64,000 bases of DNA, from contig JBBPUQ010000009.1 in assembly GCA_038501195.1 (NCBI GenBank), positions 3,934,862 through 3,998,861 of the forward strand, in the 5' to 3' direction. This document shows, piece by piece, positions 51,801-64,000 of the stretch. The notes beneath the pieces are model-generated. The model made no database searches, was not told where the DNA came from, and was given only the letters and a program-made list of their open reading frames with translations. The position numbers and the translations under genes were made by a program. The DNA comes from Nemania diffusa (lineage: Eukaryota > Ascomycota > Sordariomycetes > Xylariales > Xylariaceae). The stretch's first letter is position 1, and each line of letters starts with the position of its first letter.

Positions 51801-54800
51801 TAGCTTGTAATTTTAATAAATTTTATTAAATCGAAAAAAATAAAAAGTATAAAACTTTAGTTAAAAAAAAGCTTTTTAAAGTTATAAAAATTGTTTATTT
51901 TTTTAAGCAATATTTTAATATTTTAATTAAAACGATTTAATAAATTAACAGTTAAAACAATATAAAAAAAAACAAAAAAAAAATATAGTTAAATAAAAGT
52001 TTATTATTAAATAATTATTTTATATTGTTTTAATTTTAAATTATTTAAACAAAATAAACAAATAAAAAATATTTATATTATTATAACAAGTTTTATTTAT
52101 TTTTAAATTATTAAATAAAATAATTAAACTTATTATTAATATATTATAAAATATTTATATTTTTAATATTATAAAAAAAAAAAAGTTCTATAGTATAATT
52201 TTTAAAACTGTTGCTAATGTTTATAATATAATTATTAATAAAAGTACTATTAATAATAGCAACAATAATAAAAGTTTTTATTTAGTTTGTTTAAAAGTTA
52301 ATAGTATTAATATTTTTATTAAAAAAAAAGCAGCTAAAAATAATAAAATAAATAAAAAAAAAAAGCAAAAAAAAACTATTAAAAAAATTATAATTAATAT
52401 AAAATATTTATATATTATATAATATATATTTTTTAATATAAAAAAAAATTTATAATAAAATAACTACTTTGTATTAATATTTAATAATTTTGTAGTTTTA
52501 ACTGTTTAAAGTTACAAACTTTTCGTTTAAAAATATAGTTTAATTTATTTAAAACTTTATGTTTTTTTTAATAAGTTATTTATTAAAAAAAACTTAATTT
52601 TTTTTATATATTTTTTTAATAAAAGTTATATAGTTTTTTAAATTATAGCTTTTTAAATTTTAATTATTATTTTAAATATATATAGTGTTTAATTGCTATT
52701 TATAAATTTAATATTTTTAAAAATTTATATAAAAATGTTATAATTTAAATTTTAATACTTTAAAGTTTAAAAAGCTGTTATAATAACTATTTTTAAACTT
52801 TTATTAAATTATATAATTATAAACTATAAAACTTTTAACAAATTATTAAAAATATTTATTATTGTTTATTTTAACTTTTTAACAATTAAAAACTAAAATA
52901 TTTATTAAATTTTAAACTATTTTTTATTTATATTTTGTTATTTATAAACTAAAAATTAAACTTTTTTATATTTAATAATTTTTAATATTTTATATATTTT
53001 TTATAATATTTATAAAAATATTAATAATAATAAAATAAACATTAATAATAAAATAACTAGTTTAATTATTATTAAAATATATTTTATTAATTAAACAAAT
53101 TTATAAAAATATTATATATTTAATATTTTTATAAATTTAAATTAAAAAAACATAAATAAAAATATATATTTAAATTTTATAACAAATATTTTAAAAAAAC
53201 TTAATAGTAGCTTTAATAGTATATATATTTAAACAATTTTTTTTTTATTTTATTTTATTTTATTTTTTTTTTTAAAAACAAAAAAAACTAATATAAAAAA
53301 TAAAACTAATAAATATATAAAAAAAAAAAAACAAATTGTTATATTTTTGCTAAAAAAACTATATATTTTTTTTATTTTAATTAAAAAAAATTTCTGCATT
53401 TTTTACAAAAATATTTTTATAAATATTAATAACAACTTATTTTTTAATATAATAAGTTATAATATATTATATAAAATTTATATTAGTTTTAATAAAATTG
53501 TTAATATATTTATTAAAAAAAATAAAATATTAAAATATAACTATATTTTTTTAATTATATATAATATTATTATTATTATTGTTATTATAACTAATAAAAC
53601 AATTATTAATAACAGTAAAAATAATACTATAATTATATTTAAATAATATAAAAAAAAGTATAAAAATATTAAAAAATATTAAAAAAAAAAAAAAGTATTA
53701 AAACAAAAATAAAAAAAATAGCAATATAATATTTTTATGTTAATATTTTTATATTTATAAATCTATATAATGTTTTATTTTTTAGTTTTAAATTTATTAT
53801 ATTATTTTTATATTTTTAAATTTTATATTAGTTTTTTAATTAATTATATTTTTTATTATAGTTTATTTTTTTGTTTTATTTAAATTTTGTTTTTTTTATT
53901 TTATTAATTTATTACTTTTTTTTTTATGTTTTATTTTTTAATTATTATTTTTTTTTTTAATTAATTATATTAAATTTTTTTTTTTAATTTAGTTTAAATT
54001 GTTTTAACTTAGTTTATATTTTAAAACTTGTTTATTATTTTATTTAATTAAACTAAAAAAAATCGTATTTGTTTTATTAATTTTGTTATGTTATATTTTA
54101 ACAGTTTTTTTATTATTTATATTTTTATAACAATTTAATATATTTAAAAGCTTTTTAATTATTAATAACAAACTTATTTAATATATTATAGCTATATTTT
54201 ATATTGTTATAATAATACTGTTTGTTATTTTTATTTAGTTTTTAAATATGTTTATTTAAATATTTAACAGTTATTAGCTTTAAAATAAAAACTATATATA
54301 TAAGTTAATATATTATATAAATATTTAAATATTTAATATTATATATAATTTAATAAAATATAAACTATATTAAAACTGTTAAAACAATATAACGCTATAA
54401 AAAATAAATTAATTAAGTTATTAAAGTTTAGTTAATTTTTGTTTTATTTAAATTTTTTAGTTAAAAACAATATTTTTATTATATAAATATATATTTAATA
54501 GCTATTTTTTAAAAGATTTTTTATATTTAAAATATATTATTGTTTAGTTATAATATTTGCTATTATATTTTTATATTTATAAAAGTAGCTAAAATAGCTA
54601 TAACTTTTTCTTTAAAGTATATATTATATATAAATAAATATTATACAATTAGTTTTAATATATAAACTAATATTTATATAGTTTATATATTAAAATAATT
54701 AGTTATTAATATATATTATACTTATTTAATAGCTTAAAACTTTTTTTAAACTAGTTTGTATAAAAGTACTTTATTTAGCTTTGCTATTATTTTATTTACT

Positions 54801-55585
54801 TTTTTCTTTTTTTTTTTCTTTTTAGTGTAGTTTAGTTTTTTTATATCGTTTTTGCTAGCTTAATAATATTTAAAATATAAACTAATTATAAAACATTATA
54901 ATTTCGCTTTTTAAGTTTTTGAAGTATTTTTGCTTTTTTTTTTAAAATTATAAATATATAAAAAATTTTTTTGTTATTTTTTAGCACTTTTGTTTTTGTT
55001 AAATGCTAGCTACAATTGCTGCTTTTTTTTATTATAATTTGTTTTATTTTAATGTAAATATATTAATACTTTTTTTTTTATTGTTTTATTATTAATTATT
55101 TAGCTATTGCTTTTTTTTATAAAATATATTAATAGCAGTATATTATATTAGCTAATTTTAAATTTACTTATTTATTTAAATAAACTTATAATAATATTTA
55201 TAATTTTATTTTAATAGTACATTATTTTTTTTTTTTATATGTTTATTTATTAATTAATATAACTTATAAATTTAAACTATTTTTAATTATATATAAAATC
55301 AACTTATTTATTTAAACATTATATTAGTATTATTACTTGCTTTAAAAAATTATATATTTAATATATACTATAGCTATAAATATTTAAAGCAAATGTTATA
55401 TATATTTATATGTTTGTTTTTTATTTAATTTTATATTTTTTTTATTAAATATTGCGTTGTTTTTATTTTGTATTAATATTGTTTAAAATATTATATTTTT
55501 TTAATATATTAGTTACAAAGTGCTTTATAATTTTATATATATTAGTTAAAGTTATTGTTTAATATTTTTATAGTTTTATATTATA
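48883..55585. repeat. less AT-extreme repeat remains between copies B and C
   Basis: G/C is visibly more frequent here than in copies A and B (for example 49560-49600 and 50540-50600 with TTCGAACACTGCG and TGCCGAAAATATTAAACG). A unit of roughly 228 bp carrying CTACAAAATATAAAATTTAT recurs near 49454, 49682 and 50465. The 99-codon frame at 53347-53646 consists almost only of Ile, Asn, Lys, Tyr and Phe and is not a credible gene. I read the block as degraded transposon DNA of more recent or weaker RIP. Confidence 0.5.
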
Positions 55586-58110
55586 TTGTAACAAGTTACA
55601 AGTTAAAGTTAACCTTAAGCACTTGTTTAATTTAGTCAAAATTTTGTTTTATTTTTTTTATATTAACTATATATATTTAATTAAAATACTAAATATTGTG
55701 TTGTATTTTCTGTGCTTTTTTATTTTTTTACTATGTACTTAATAAAAACATTAAATATTATATCGCATCTTTTGCTTTTTTCCACTTTTTAACTATATAT
55801 TTAATAAAAACACTAAATATTGTGTTATATTTTCTGCTTTTTTTTACTTTTTAACTATATATTTAATAAAAACATTAAATATTATGTTATATTTTCTGCT
55901 TTTTTTTACTTTTTAACTATATATTTAATAAAAATAACAGATCTAGTGTTATATTTTTTATACTTTTTTACTTTTTAATTATATATTTAATAAAAACATT
56001 AAATATTATATTGCATTTTTTGTTTTTTTTTATTTTTTAACTATATACTTAATAAAAATATTAAATATTATATTGTATTTTCTGTTTTTTTTTATTTTTT
56101 AACTATATATTTAATAAAAATAACAGATTTAATGTTATATCTTTTGCGCTTTTTTACTTTTTAATTATATATTTAATAAAAACACTAAATATTATATTAT
56201 ATTTTTTGCTTTTTTTTATTTTTTAATTATATATTTAATAAAAATAACAAATTTAATGTTATATTTTTTATACTTTTTTACTTTTTAATTATATATTTAA
56301 TAAAAATATTAAATATTATATTATATTTTTTGCTTTTTTTTACTTTTTTACTATTTATTTAATTAAATATTAAATAATATATTTAATATATAAGTTAGTT
56401 ATTATTTAATAATATAATTATATATTTATAATAATAAACTAATATATTATTAAATAATAAATAGTTATAAATTTGTTTATTTATATATATTAAATTTATT
56501 ATATATATATAAATTTTTAGTTATAACAGCTTTTATATTTAATTAAATAAGTTATTAAATTTTTTTAAAATATATTATAAATTTATAACATTAATAATTA
56601 ATATTTAACTAATTATTAATAACTATTATTTATTATTATTTTTTATTTTTTTATATTTAATTATATATATTAAAAACAAAATATTTAGTATATAATTATT
56701 TTGCTATTTAAATAGTTTATTAAAAAACGAAATATTTAATATATAATTATTTTAATATTTAAATATTTTTAGCTTTAATTAAAAAATTAAAAAATGAAAT
56801 ATTTTATATTTATTTATTTTTTTATTTTACTTTTTTTTATTTTTTTATTTTTTATAACTTTTTTTTTTAAAAGTATTTACTTTTTTTTTTTTTATATTTT
56901 TTTTTATTAAAAGTACTTGTTCGTTTTTTTAAATATTTTATTTTTTAAATCTTTTTTTATTATATGTTTTATTTTTTGCTATATATATATATTAATATAT
57001 TTATAAAATAACTAAGTTATTATTAATTTTTTATAAAAAAAAAAACTTTTTTTATAATAAAAATATATAAAAATTTTTTACTGTTTATTTAAATAACTTT
57101 TAGTTAACTTAATATTTTTTTTATAATAAAACTAAAGTTTTATTAGTTAAAATATTATTAACTGTAAAAACAATATAAATATAAATTATTTATAACTATA
57201 ACAAAATAAAAAATATATAAATATATAATATTAAAGTTTATAGTATAATTTACTATAAATTATAAAGTAGGTTTTTTATTTATTAGTTTTATTTTATAAA
57301 TATAAATATATTTTATTTTTTTATTAATATATATAATATATAATTTTTTTTTATATATTTTATTTATATAAAGTTAAAAAATAAAATATTTAGTTTTTTA
57401 TATATTCTGTTTTTTAATTGTTATTACTTTTTGTTTTTAACTTTTTTATAGTATTAACTATATTAAAACTATATTACAACTATTATAATATTTATATAAA
57501 TATAAAAATATTTAAAGTTGTTATATTTTTAAACTTTATAAACAATAAACTATAGCTGTTAATAAATATTAGCAAAACTTATAATATAATAGCTTAATAA
57601 ACAATAAACAATATATTTAGTTTTTTTAATATAAACATTAAATTAACTAATAAAAATTATTTACTATTTACTATTAATTATACAATAATAACAGTAGCAA
57701 AAAACTTGCTTTTTATATTTTTTAACTATTTTTATATTTGTAGCAATAATAGCTGCTTTATAATTTTTAGCTTTGCTGTTAAAAATTAGCACTAAATATT
57801 AGCTATAGTAGTTTATTATTAGTTCTGCTAATATAAACTAAGCAATAATTTCTATTATAAGTAATAATATATAAATAAAAACATTATTATTTTTTTTATT
57901 ATTACTAATAAAATTGTATATATTATTTCTAAAATAAATATTAATAAATTTGCTATTAATAATACAGCTAAAAATATATTAGCTAGTTTTAAGTTTATAA
58001 CTAAAGCAAATATAGCTATTAAATTGCAATATATAAAACAAAAAAGCTGCAAAAAACATTATATAATAAATTATTTAAAAAAACTAATAAACAATATTTT
58101 TATTAATTTT
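55586..58110. repeat. long dispersed repeat, truncated copy C
   Basis: Begins TTGTAACAAGTTACAAGTTA and follows copies A and B for about 2.5 kb to TATTAATTTT at 58110, where the 456-bp tandem unit starts. C retains many more C and G than A and B (for example GTTAACCTTAAGCACTTG where A has GTTAACTTTAAATATTTA), including CpA sites, so it has been mutated least. The remaining roughly 8 kb of the element is absent. No gene survives. Confidence 0.8.
55680..56370. repeat. 62-bp minisatellite, about 11 units (copy C)
   Basis: Anchors at about 55680, 55739, 55800, 55861, 55924, 55986, 56048, 56109, 56171, 56233, 56295 and 56357. Two unit types mix: one with AACATTAAATATTATATT and one with AATAACAGATCTAGTGTT or close variants. 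Confidence 0.8.
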
Positions 58111-58566
58111 CTAATAGGCTTTTTTTACCTAGGCTTACAGTAATAGAAAATATAGGTCAAACCTCTTTTAGGACTAGCGTATTCTTTGGCACTTTGATAA
58201 AGTGTCAAACCTCTTTTGGGACTAGTGTGTTTTTTAATACTAAGAATTCAATTGTTGTTTTTTTTATATTTATAGTTTATTTTATATTTATTATTTTTTA
58301 TAGTAGGTCAAACCTCTTTTTGGACTAGTGTATTCTTTGGCACTTTGATAAAGTGGCAAAGAATTTAACAATTGTTTTTTTTATATTTATTATTTATTAT
58401 AGTTTATTTTATATTGATTATTTATTATAGTTTATTATATATTTATTATTTATTATAATTTATTTTCTATTTATTATTTACTATAGTTTATTATATAGTT
58501 ATTATTTACTGTAGTTTATTATATATTTGTTATTTATTATAGTAAGTCAAACTTAACGCTTATATT
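58111..58566. repeat. 456-bp tandem unit, copy 1
   Basis: Begins CTAATAGGCTTTTTTTACCT and ends AACTTAACGCTTATATT. It holds three subrepeats of TCAAACCTCTTTTxGGACTAG (near 58158, 58206, 58307), a strong hairpin (58332-58364) and a run of TTTATTATTTATTATAG-type steps (about 58385-58540). It has no open frame of note. It differs from copy 2 only at 58366 (T instead of C). Confidence 0.95.
58332..58364. repeat. hairpin-forming inverted repeat
   Basis: Arms ATTCTTTGGCACTTT (58332-58346) and AAAGTGGCAAAGAAT (58350-58364) pair at 14 of 15 positions around the loop GAT. A weaker version (TTGGCACTTTGATAAAGTGTCAA) occurs earlier in the same unit, and the whole is repeated 456 bp on (58788-58820). Confidence 0.8.
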
Positions 58567-59022
58567 CTAATAGGCTTTTTTTACCTAGGCTTACAGTAAT
58601 AGAAAATATAGGTCAAACCTCTTTTAGGACTAGCGTATTCTTTGGCACTTTGATAAAGTGTCAAACCTCTTTTGGGACTAGTGTGTTTTTTAATACTAAG
58701 AATTCAATTGTTGTTTTTTTTATATTTATAGTTTATTTTATATTTATTATTTTTTATAGTAGGTCAAACCTCTTTTTGGACTAGTGTATTCTTTGGCACT
58801 TTGATAAAGTGGCAAAGAATTCAACAATTGTTTTTTTTATATTTATTATTTATTATAGTTTATTTTATATTGATTATTTATTATAGTTTATTATATATTT
58901 ATTATTTATTATAATTTATTTTCTATTTATTATTTACTATAGTTTATTATATAGTTATTATTTACTGTAGTTTATTATATATTTGTTATTTATTATAGTA
59001 AGTCAAACTTAACGCTTATATT
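58567..59022. repeat. 456-bp tandem unit, copy 2
   Basis: Same length and sequence as 58111-58566 except C at 58822, which lies in CpA context (TCA, against TTA in copy 1). It is directly abutting, with no spacer. Confidence 0.95.
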
Positions 59023-59639
59023 CTGAAGATTTTTCGGTTTAGGGTTAAAATAAAATTCATAATAATAATACATACATTAAAAAATTCAAAAATATATAAT
59101 TTAAATAATATATATAATACATAAAATATAAATAAATACATAAAATTTATAAATTATATTTTATATATAGCATATATTAAATATACAAAATGTATAAAAT
59201 GTATAAAATGTATAAAATATATAAAATATATATATAATATAAAATAACTATAATATATCAAATAAATAAAATATACAAAATGTATAAAATAAATAAATTG
59301 TATAAAATGTATAAAATATATAAACAATATATAATATATTAAATTAATAAAATATACAAAATGTATAAAATGTATAAAATGTATAAAATATACAAAATGT
59401 ATAAAATGTATTAACTATATAAAATATATAAAATATATAAAATATATAAAATATATAAAATGTATAAAATAAATAAATTATATAAAATGTATAAATTATA
59501 TAAACAATATATAATATATCAAATTAATAAAATATACAAAATGTATAAAATGTATAAAATATAAAACATATATAAAATATATAAAATATATAAAATATAT
59601 AAAATAATTTAAATATATATATATAATTTAAATTTTAAT
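59023..59639. repeat. TATAAAATG minisatellite with a lone TTAGGG
   Basis: After a short leader (CTGAAGATTTTTCGGTTTAG) containing a single TTTAGGGTTA at about 59037-59047, the sequence becomes a degenerate 9-10-base repeat of TATAAAATG/TATAAAATA with higher-order blocks (ATATACAAAATGTATAAAA recurs near 59271, 59351 and 59531). No gene. Confidence 0.7.
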
Positions 59640-62600
59640 ATAGTTATTTATTTTCAAAATTCTTTTATTATATATTTAATAATAATTAATTTATATAAAT
59701 TTATTATAATATTAACATTTATTATTTAAACTATTTTAATTTTTATATATTAAAATGTTATTTTTAACTAATATAATTAAAACTTAATATTAACATTTAA
59801 TATATTATATATAAACATTTAATAATTAGTTTATAGCTTTTATTTATTTATTATATTATTTAAATTATTAATATAAAATACTTTCAATTTATATATATTA
59901 ATATTATAGCTAATAATATACTATTAAATTAAATTAAATATTATTTCAATTAATAATACTTTTTTTAAATTTAATATAATTTATTATTATTTTTAAGTAA
60001 TTTTATATATATGTAATATAATTATTTATATATATTTAATAATAATATTATTTTTTTTTATTTATAATTTTATTAATATTATAAACATAAAAATAAAATA
60101 AAGTTTTATAACTTAAAAAGATTTATATAATAAAAATATTATTATAAATATAATAACAATATATTTATATTTATTAATATTTATAATAATTTTAAACTTT
60201 TTATATTTATAATATATAATTTTATATTTAATAATTTAAACAATATTTTATTTATATAATTAATATTTTATATTATAATTTATTAAATAACTATAATTAT
60301 TATAAATATTAAATTATATATTATATTTATATTTAATGTTTAATTTAAATTATTATAATATTTTATAGAAATTAATTAAATGTATTTTTAATTAAATTAT
60401 TAAACTTATTATATATTATATAATAATATTATTTTTTATATTTTATAATTTAAAGTTAAAACTATATATAAATAAAATAAACATTAATTATTAAATATAT
60501 TTAAAAAATATTATTTTAAATAGTTTTTATATTTATATACATTTAATATTTATAATTTATAATTTAAAATATATATAAATTTTTAATTAATTATAAATTA
60601 AAAATATAAAAAAATAAATTATATATATTAATTTAATTTAGTTAATATTTATAATTTATAATTATAAAATTATAATAAATAAAATTTAAAAAGTATAATA
60701 TATTAAATAAACTATATAATAAATATAATAAATATTATTTTATTAAAAATATAAAATATTTAATAATTAAAAAATAATAAAAATTATAAAAATATAACAA
60801 TTTTATTATATTATAAAAAGTTTTTTAACATAATTTAAGTTTAATTTTAAATATAAATATTTTAAATATATTTTATATTATATTTTTATTTATTTATATA
60901 TATTTATTTAATTTTTATATAAATATTTTAAAATTTAATTTTGTTTAATATTAATTTTTATTTATTTTTATATTATTGATATTTATTTTATATTAATTTA
61001 AATTTAAATAAAATGTTTTATAAATAAAATATATTTATATTATATAAATAATAAAATTAATTTTTAAATATATTAAATTTATTTATTAAACAAAATTATA
61101 TTTAAATTTAAACTTATATTATTTAATAAATATAGTTTAAAAAATATTAAGAATATATATATAATATAATATTAAAGTTATATATTAATTAAATAATATA
61201 TATATTATAGTTTTATAAAATTTATTTAAAATGTTTATAATTTTAAACTTTTTATTTTAATTAATTTAAATATATTATTATATATATTAAATTTATAATT
61301 ATATTTTTATTATTTAATTTATTTTGGTTTATTTTTTATTTTGTTTTATAGTATATATATTTTAATTTATAAATTTATATAATTTTAAATTTTTACTAAA
61401 TTATAAAAAACTTTATTTAATATATTAATTTTATTATATTATTTATAATATTTTATTAAATAATATTTAATATTTAAATAAATTAATTTAATTAATTTAA
61501 TTATATATATATAAATAATTTAATATTTTATAAATATTATTTTAAATATAATATTTTAATTATATTTTATATAAAATTTTAACATTTAATTAAATATTAA
61601 TTATATCGTTTTATTATTTAAAACATATAGTAATTAAAGTATTTAGTTTTAATTTATATAATAATTATTATATAAAAAAATATAAATTAATTATATTAAT
61701 TTAATTACTTTTATTATTATATATATAAATATACTATATATAACATTATTTATTACTTTATAAAATTAATTAATTTTTCATTTATATATTTATAAAAATA
61801 TAAAGTATATTAAATTAATTATAAATTTATATATATAAATATAAAAAAATAACGAATTATTAAAGTTTTATTTTAAATAATTAAAAATAAATACTTTTAA
61901 ATTAAAAATAATTCTAATAAAAAAAGTTTTATATATTAATTATAAAATAAAAATCTTTTAATTTATTAAAATTTATTTTATTAATTTTTATAATTATTTT
62001 TTAAATTTATTATAATATTTTATATTTTAAATTTAATTTTAAATGTTTTTTTATTTTATAAATTAATTTATTAATATATTAACTATTAAAATAATATATT
62101 TGAACTTGTTTATATAATTAAATTTATTGTAATTAATTTAAAAACTTTATTATTTAAATTTATTTAATTTTATATATATGTTTTTAATTTTATAACATTA
62201 TTTATTTTATTAATGAATAAAATTATATAATTTAATTGAAACTTTGTAATTAAAATATTATTATTATTATAATAATATTTAAAAAAAAAAATATAAAAAT
62301 AATAAAATAAATTAATAAAAATATTAATATTTTATATATTATATAATATATAATATAATTATTAATAAAAATTTTTGATTTATTTATTTTATATATATAA
62401 TTTAAAATTAATAAATTAATATAATTTATATATATATATATATATATATATTTAATAAAAACTTTTATTAATTAATTAAAAAAATATAAAAAAAAATAAT
62501 ATATTAAAGTTTATAAAATTAATATGTTTTATATAAATATATTTATAAATAATTTATATATAACTTTTTTAATTATATTTTATATTTTGAAATATATATA

Positions 62601-64000
62601 TATATTAATATAAACTTGAAAGATTTATTAATAAATTTTAAACATTATAAATTATAATTATAAATTAATAAAATTAAAAATTAAAAACTAGTTTGTTTTT
62701 AAAATAACTTTTATATTATAGTTTTAACTTTTTTATATAAAATATAAATAATTACTTTATTAATTAATTTAAAATATATTAAATCAATTATTAAATAAAC
62801 TAAAATTTAAATATTATAAAAATAAATAATTTTTATATATTATTTTAATTAATTTTACATAAAATTTAATTAAATTATAAAGTTTTTTATATATTTTATA
62901 ATTTTTATTTTATTTTTTATGATATATTTATATTTATAATAAAAATAATAATAATAATAATAATTATTATTATTTAAATAACTAAATATGTTTTTTAAAA
63001 AAAACTAGTTATATAAAAAATACTTTATTTAAATTATTTAAAATAGTTTTATTAAAACAATTTAATTAATTCTATTTATTAAAATATAATATATTAATTA
63101 AAACTATAATAATAAGTTATATTTTATATTATTAATTTGAATATATTATAAAATAATATTATATATTGTTTTTTTTTATAATAAAAAAAAGTTAAACAAA
63201 GTTATTTAAATTATTTTTATTAAATATTTAAAAAATAAAATTTATATAAAATTTAATAATAATTTTAAAATAATAATTAAATATAAATATTATTATATTA
63301 ATTAAATTATATTTATTGTTATATAAATAATATAAAATATATTAAAACAAAAATATTTTAAATATTAAAAACTTTAATTAACAATATTTAATTTTTATAA
63401 TATATTTTATATTAAATTATTATAACAGATATTATTTTATATAATAATTATATAAATATATTTTAATATATTCAAGTTTTAATTTGTTTAAATTAATTAA
63501 AAGTTTATATATAAAGCTTAAATATTTAATTTATAAATAATATTGCAAGTTTTTTTTAATTATAAAATAAACTATTACTATATTAAATTTTTTTATTTTA
63601 GTAATAAATAATATAATATTAAATATTTAAAACAATTATATAATAAAAATAATTAAAAATACTTTTTTTATAAAAGCAACAATTATTAATTTGTTAATTA
63701 TAACTAATAAAAAAATATAAAATAAAAAAAACACAATATTTTATTATATATAATATTTTAAAACAAAAATATTATTATATAAAAAATATAATATATTTAT
63801 ATTATATTATAAAATTAATAAAATTGTTTTATATAATAATAAATATAATAATAATTTAAAACATAAAACAAAAAATTAAATATTTAATGTTGTAATAAAT
63901 TTAATATATTTTTATTATATTTTTCAAATTATATATTAAAAACAAATAACTTTAATTTAAATATTTAATATAATATAAAATATTAAAACATTTTTTAAAA
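59640..64000. repeat. AT-rich RIP-degraded DNA to the window end
   Basis: Very low G/C throughout, with a (TA)n run near 62429-62450 and an (ATA)n run near 62940-62960. I see no open frame of note, no element ends and no match to the A/B/C repeat family by eye. Confidence 0.5.

Noticed and set aside
53347..53646. 99-codon plus-strand frame
   Set aside because: Low-complexity Ile/Asn/Lys/Tyr composition in AT-rich DNA; no motif or start context.
57855..58052. 65-codon minus-strand hydrophobic frame
   Set aside because: Falls inside truncated repeat copy C; the corresponding parts of A and B are interrupted. The hydrophobicity comes from T-rich codons.
59037..59047. Telomere repeat
   Set aside because: Only one TTTAGGGTTA is present, with no tandem TTAGGG, so it is not a telomere in itself.
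1241..64000. Mitochondrial origin, suggested by the extreme AT content
   Set aside because: No rRNA, tRNA or respiratory-chain gene is seen. Spliceosomal-type introns, an LTR element with a target duplication, and CpA-depleted repeat copies all point to nuclear RIP-affected DNA.

Overview
The window looks like nuclear DNA of a filamentous ascomycete (Pezizomycotina) whose repeats have been destroyed by repeat-induced point mutation (RIP). Two GC-balanced pieces (about 1-1240 and 12960-21120) carry all recognisable coding sequence. They are embedded in blocks so AT-rich that many 60-base lines hold only 0-3 G or C. The ascomycete call rests on short GT-AG introns, a chimeric prenyltransferase/terpene synthase, a DUF3723 relic, a piece resembling the C-terminal tail of killer-toxin-type chitinases, and residual C that mostly sits before T (loss of CpA). 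Genus or species cannot be told.

Layout. 1-1240: decayed coding fragments, including a chitinase-tail-like piece. 1241-12959: AT block holding one complete RIP-degraded LTR retrotransposon (4093-12113; 266-bp LTRs, matching 5-bp target duplication) inserted into even more AT-extreme DNA. 12960-21120: gene island, every supported gene on the minus strand. It holds a broken DUF3723 gene (12994-14308), an apparently intact eight-exon terpene synthase (15067-17641, or to 17815), a small ORF (18412-18711), an unrecognised two-exon gene (18901-19743) and exon-like pieces near 20102-20212 and 20733-20921. 21121-58110: AT block with three copies of one long repeat family (24839-35870, 38034-48882, and a truncated copy at 55586-58110), each starting alike and carrying the same internal minisatellites in different copy numbers. 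58111-59022: a 456-bp unit in tandem, two copies differing at one base. 59023-59639: a minisatellite. 59640-64000: AT-rich DNA with no gene.

Function. The only clear enzyme is the terpene synthase. Its C-terminal half would build a C20-C25 prenyl diphosphate and its N-terminal half would cyclise it, giving a di- or sesterterpene scaffold. No P450, transporter or other tailoring gene is visible beside it, so it is either a stand-alone scaffold maker or the remnant of a cluster. The DUF3723 relic is of interest because this family is a frequent passenger of Starship giant transposons, but no captain recombinase is visible.

All splice sites, repeat borders and copy numbers were read by eye. Repeat borders inside AT-rich DNA may be off by some bases.
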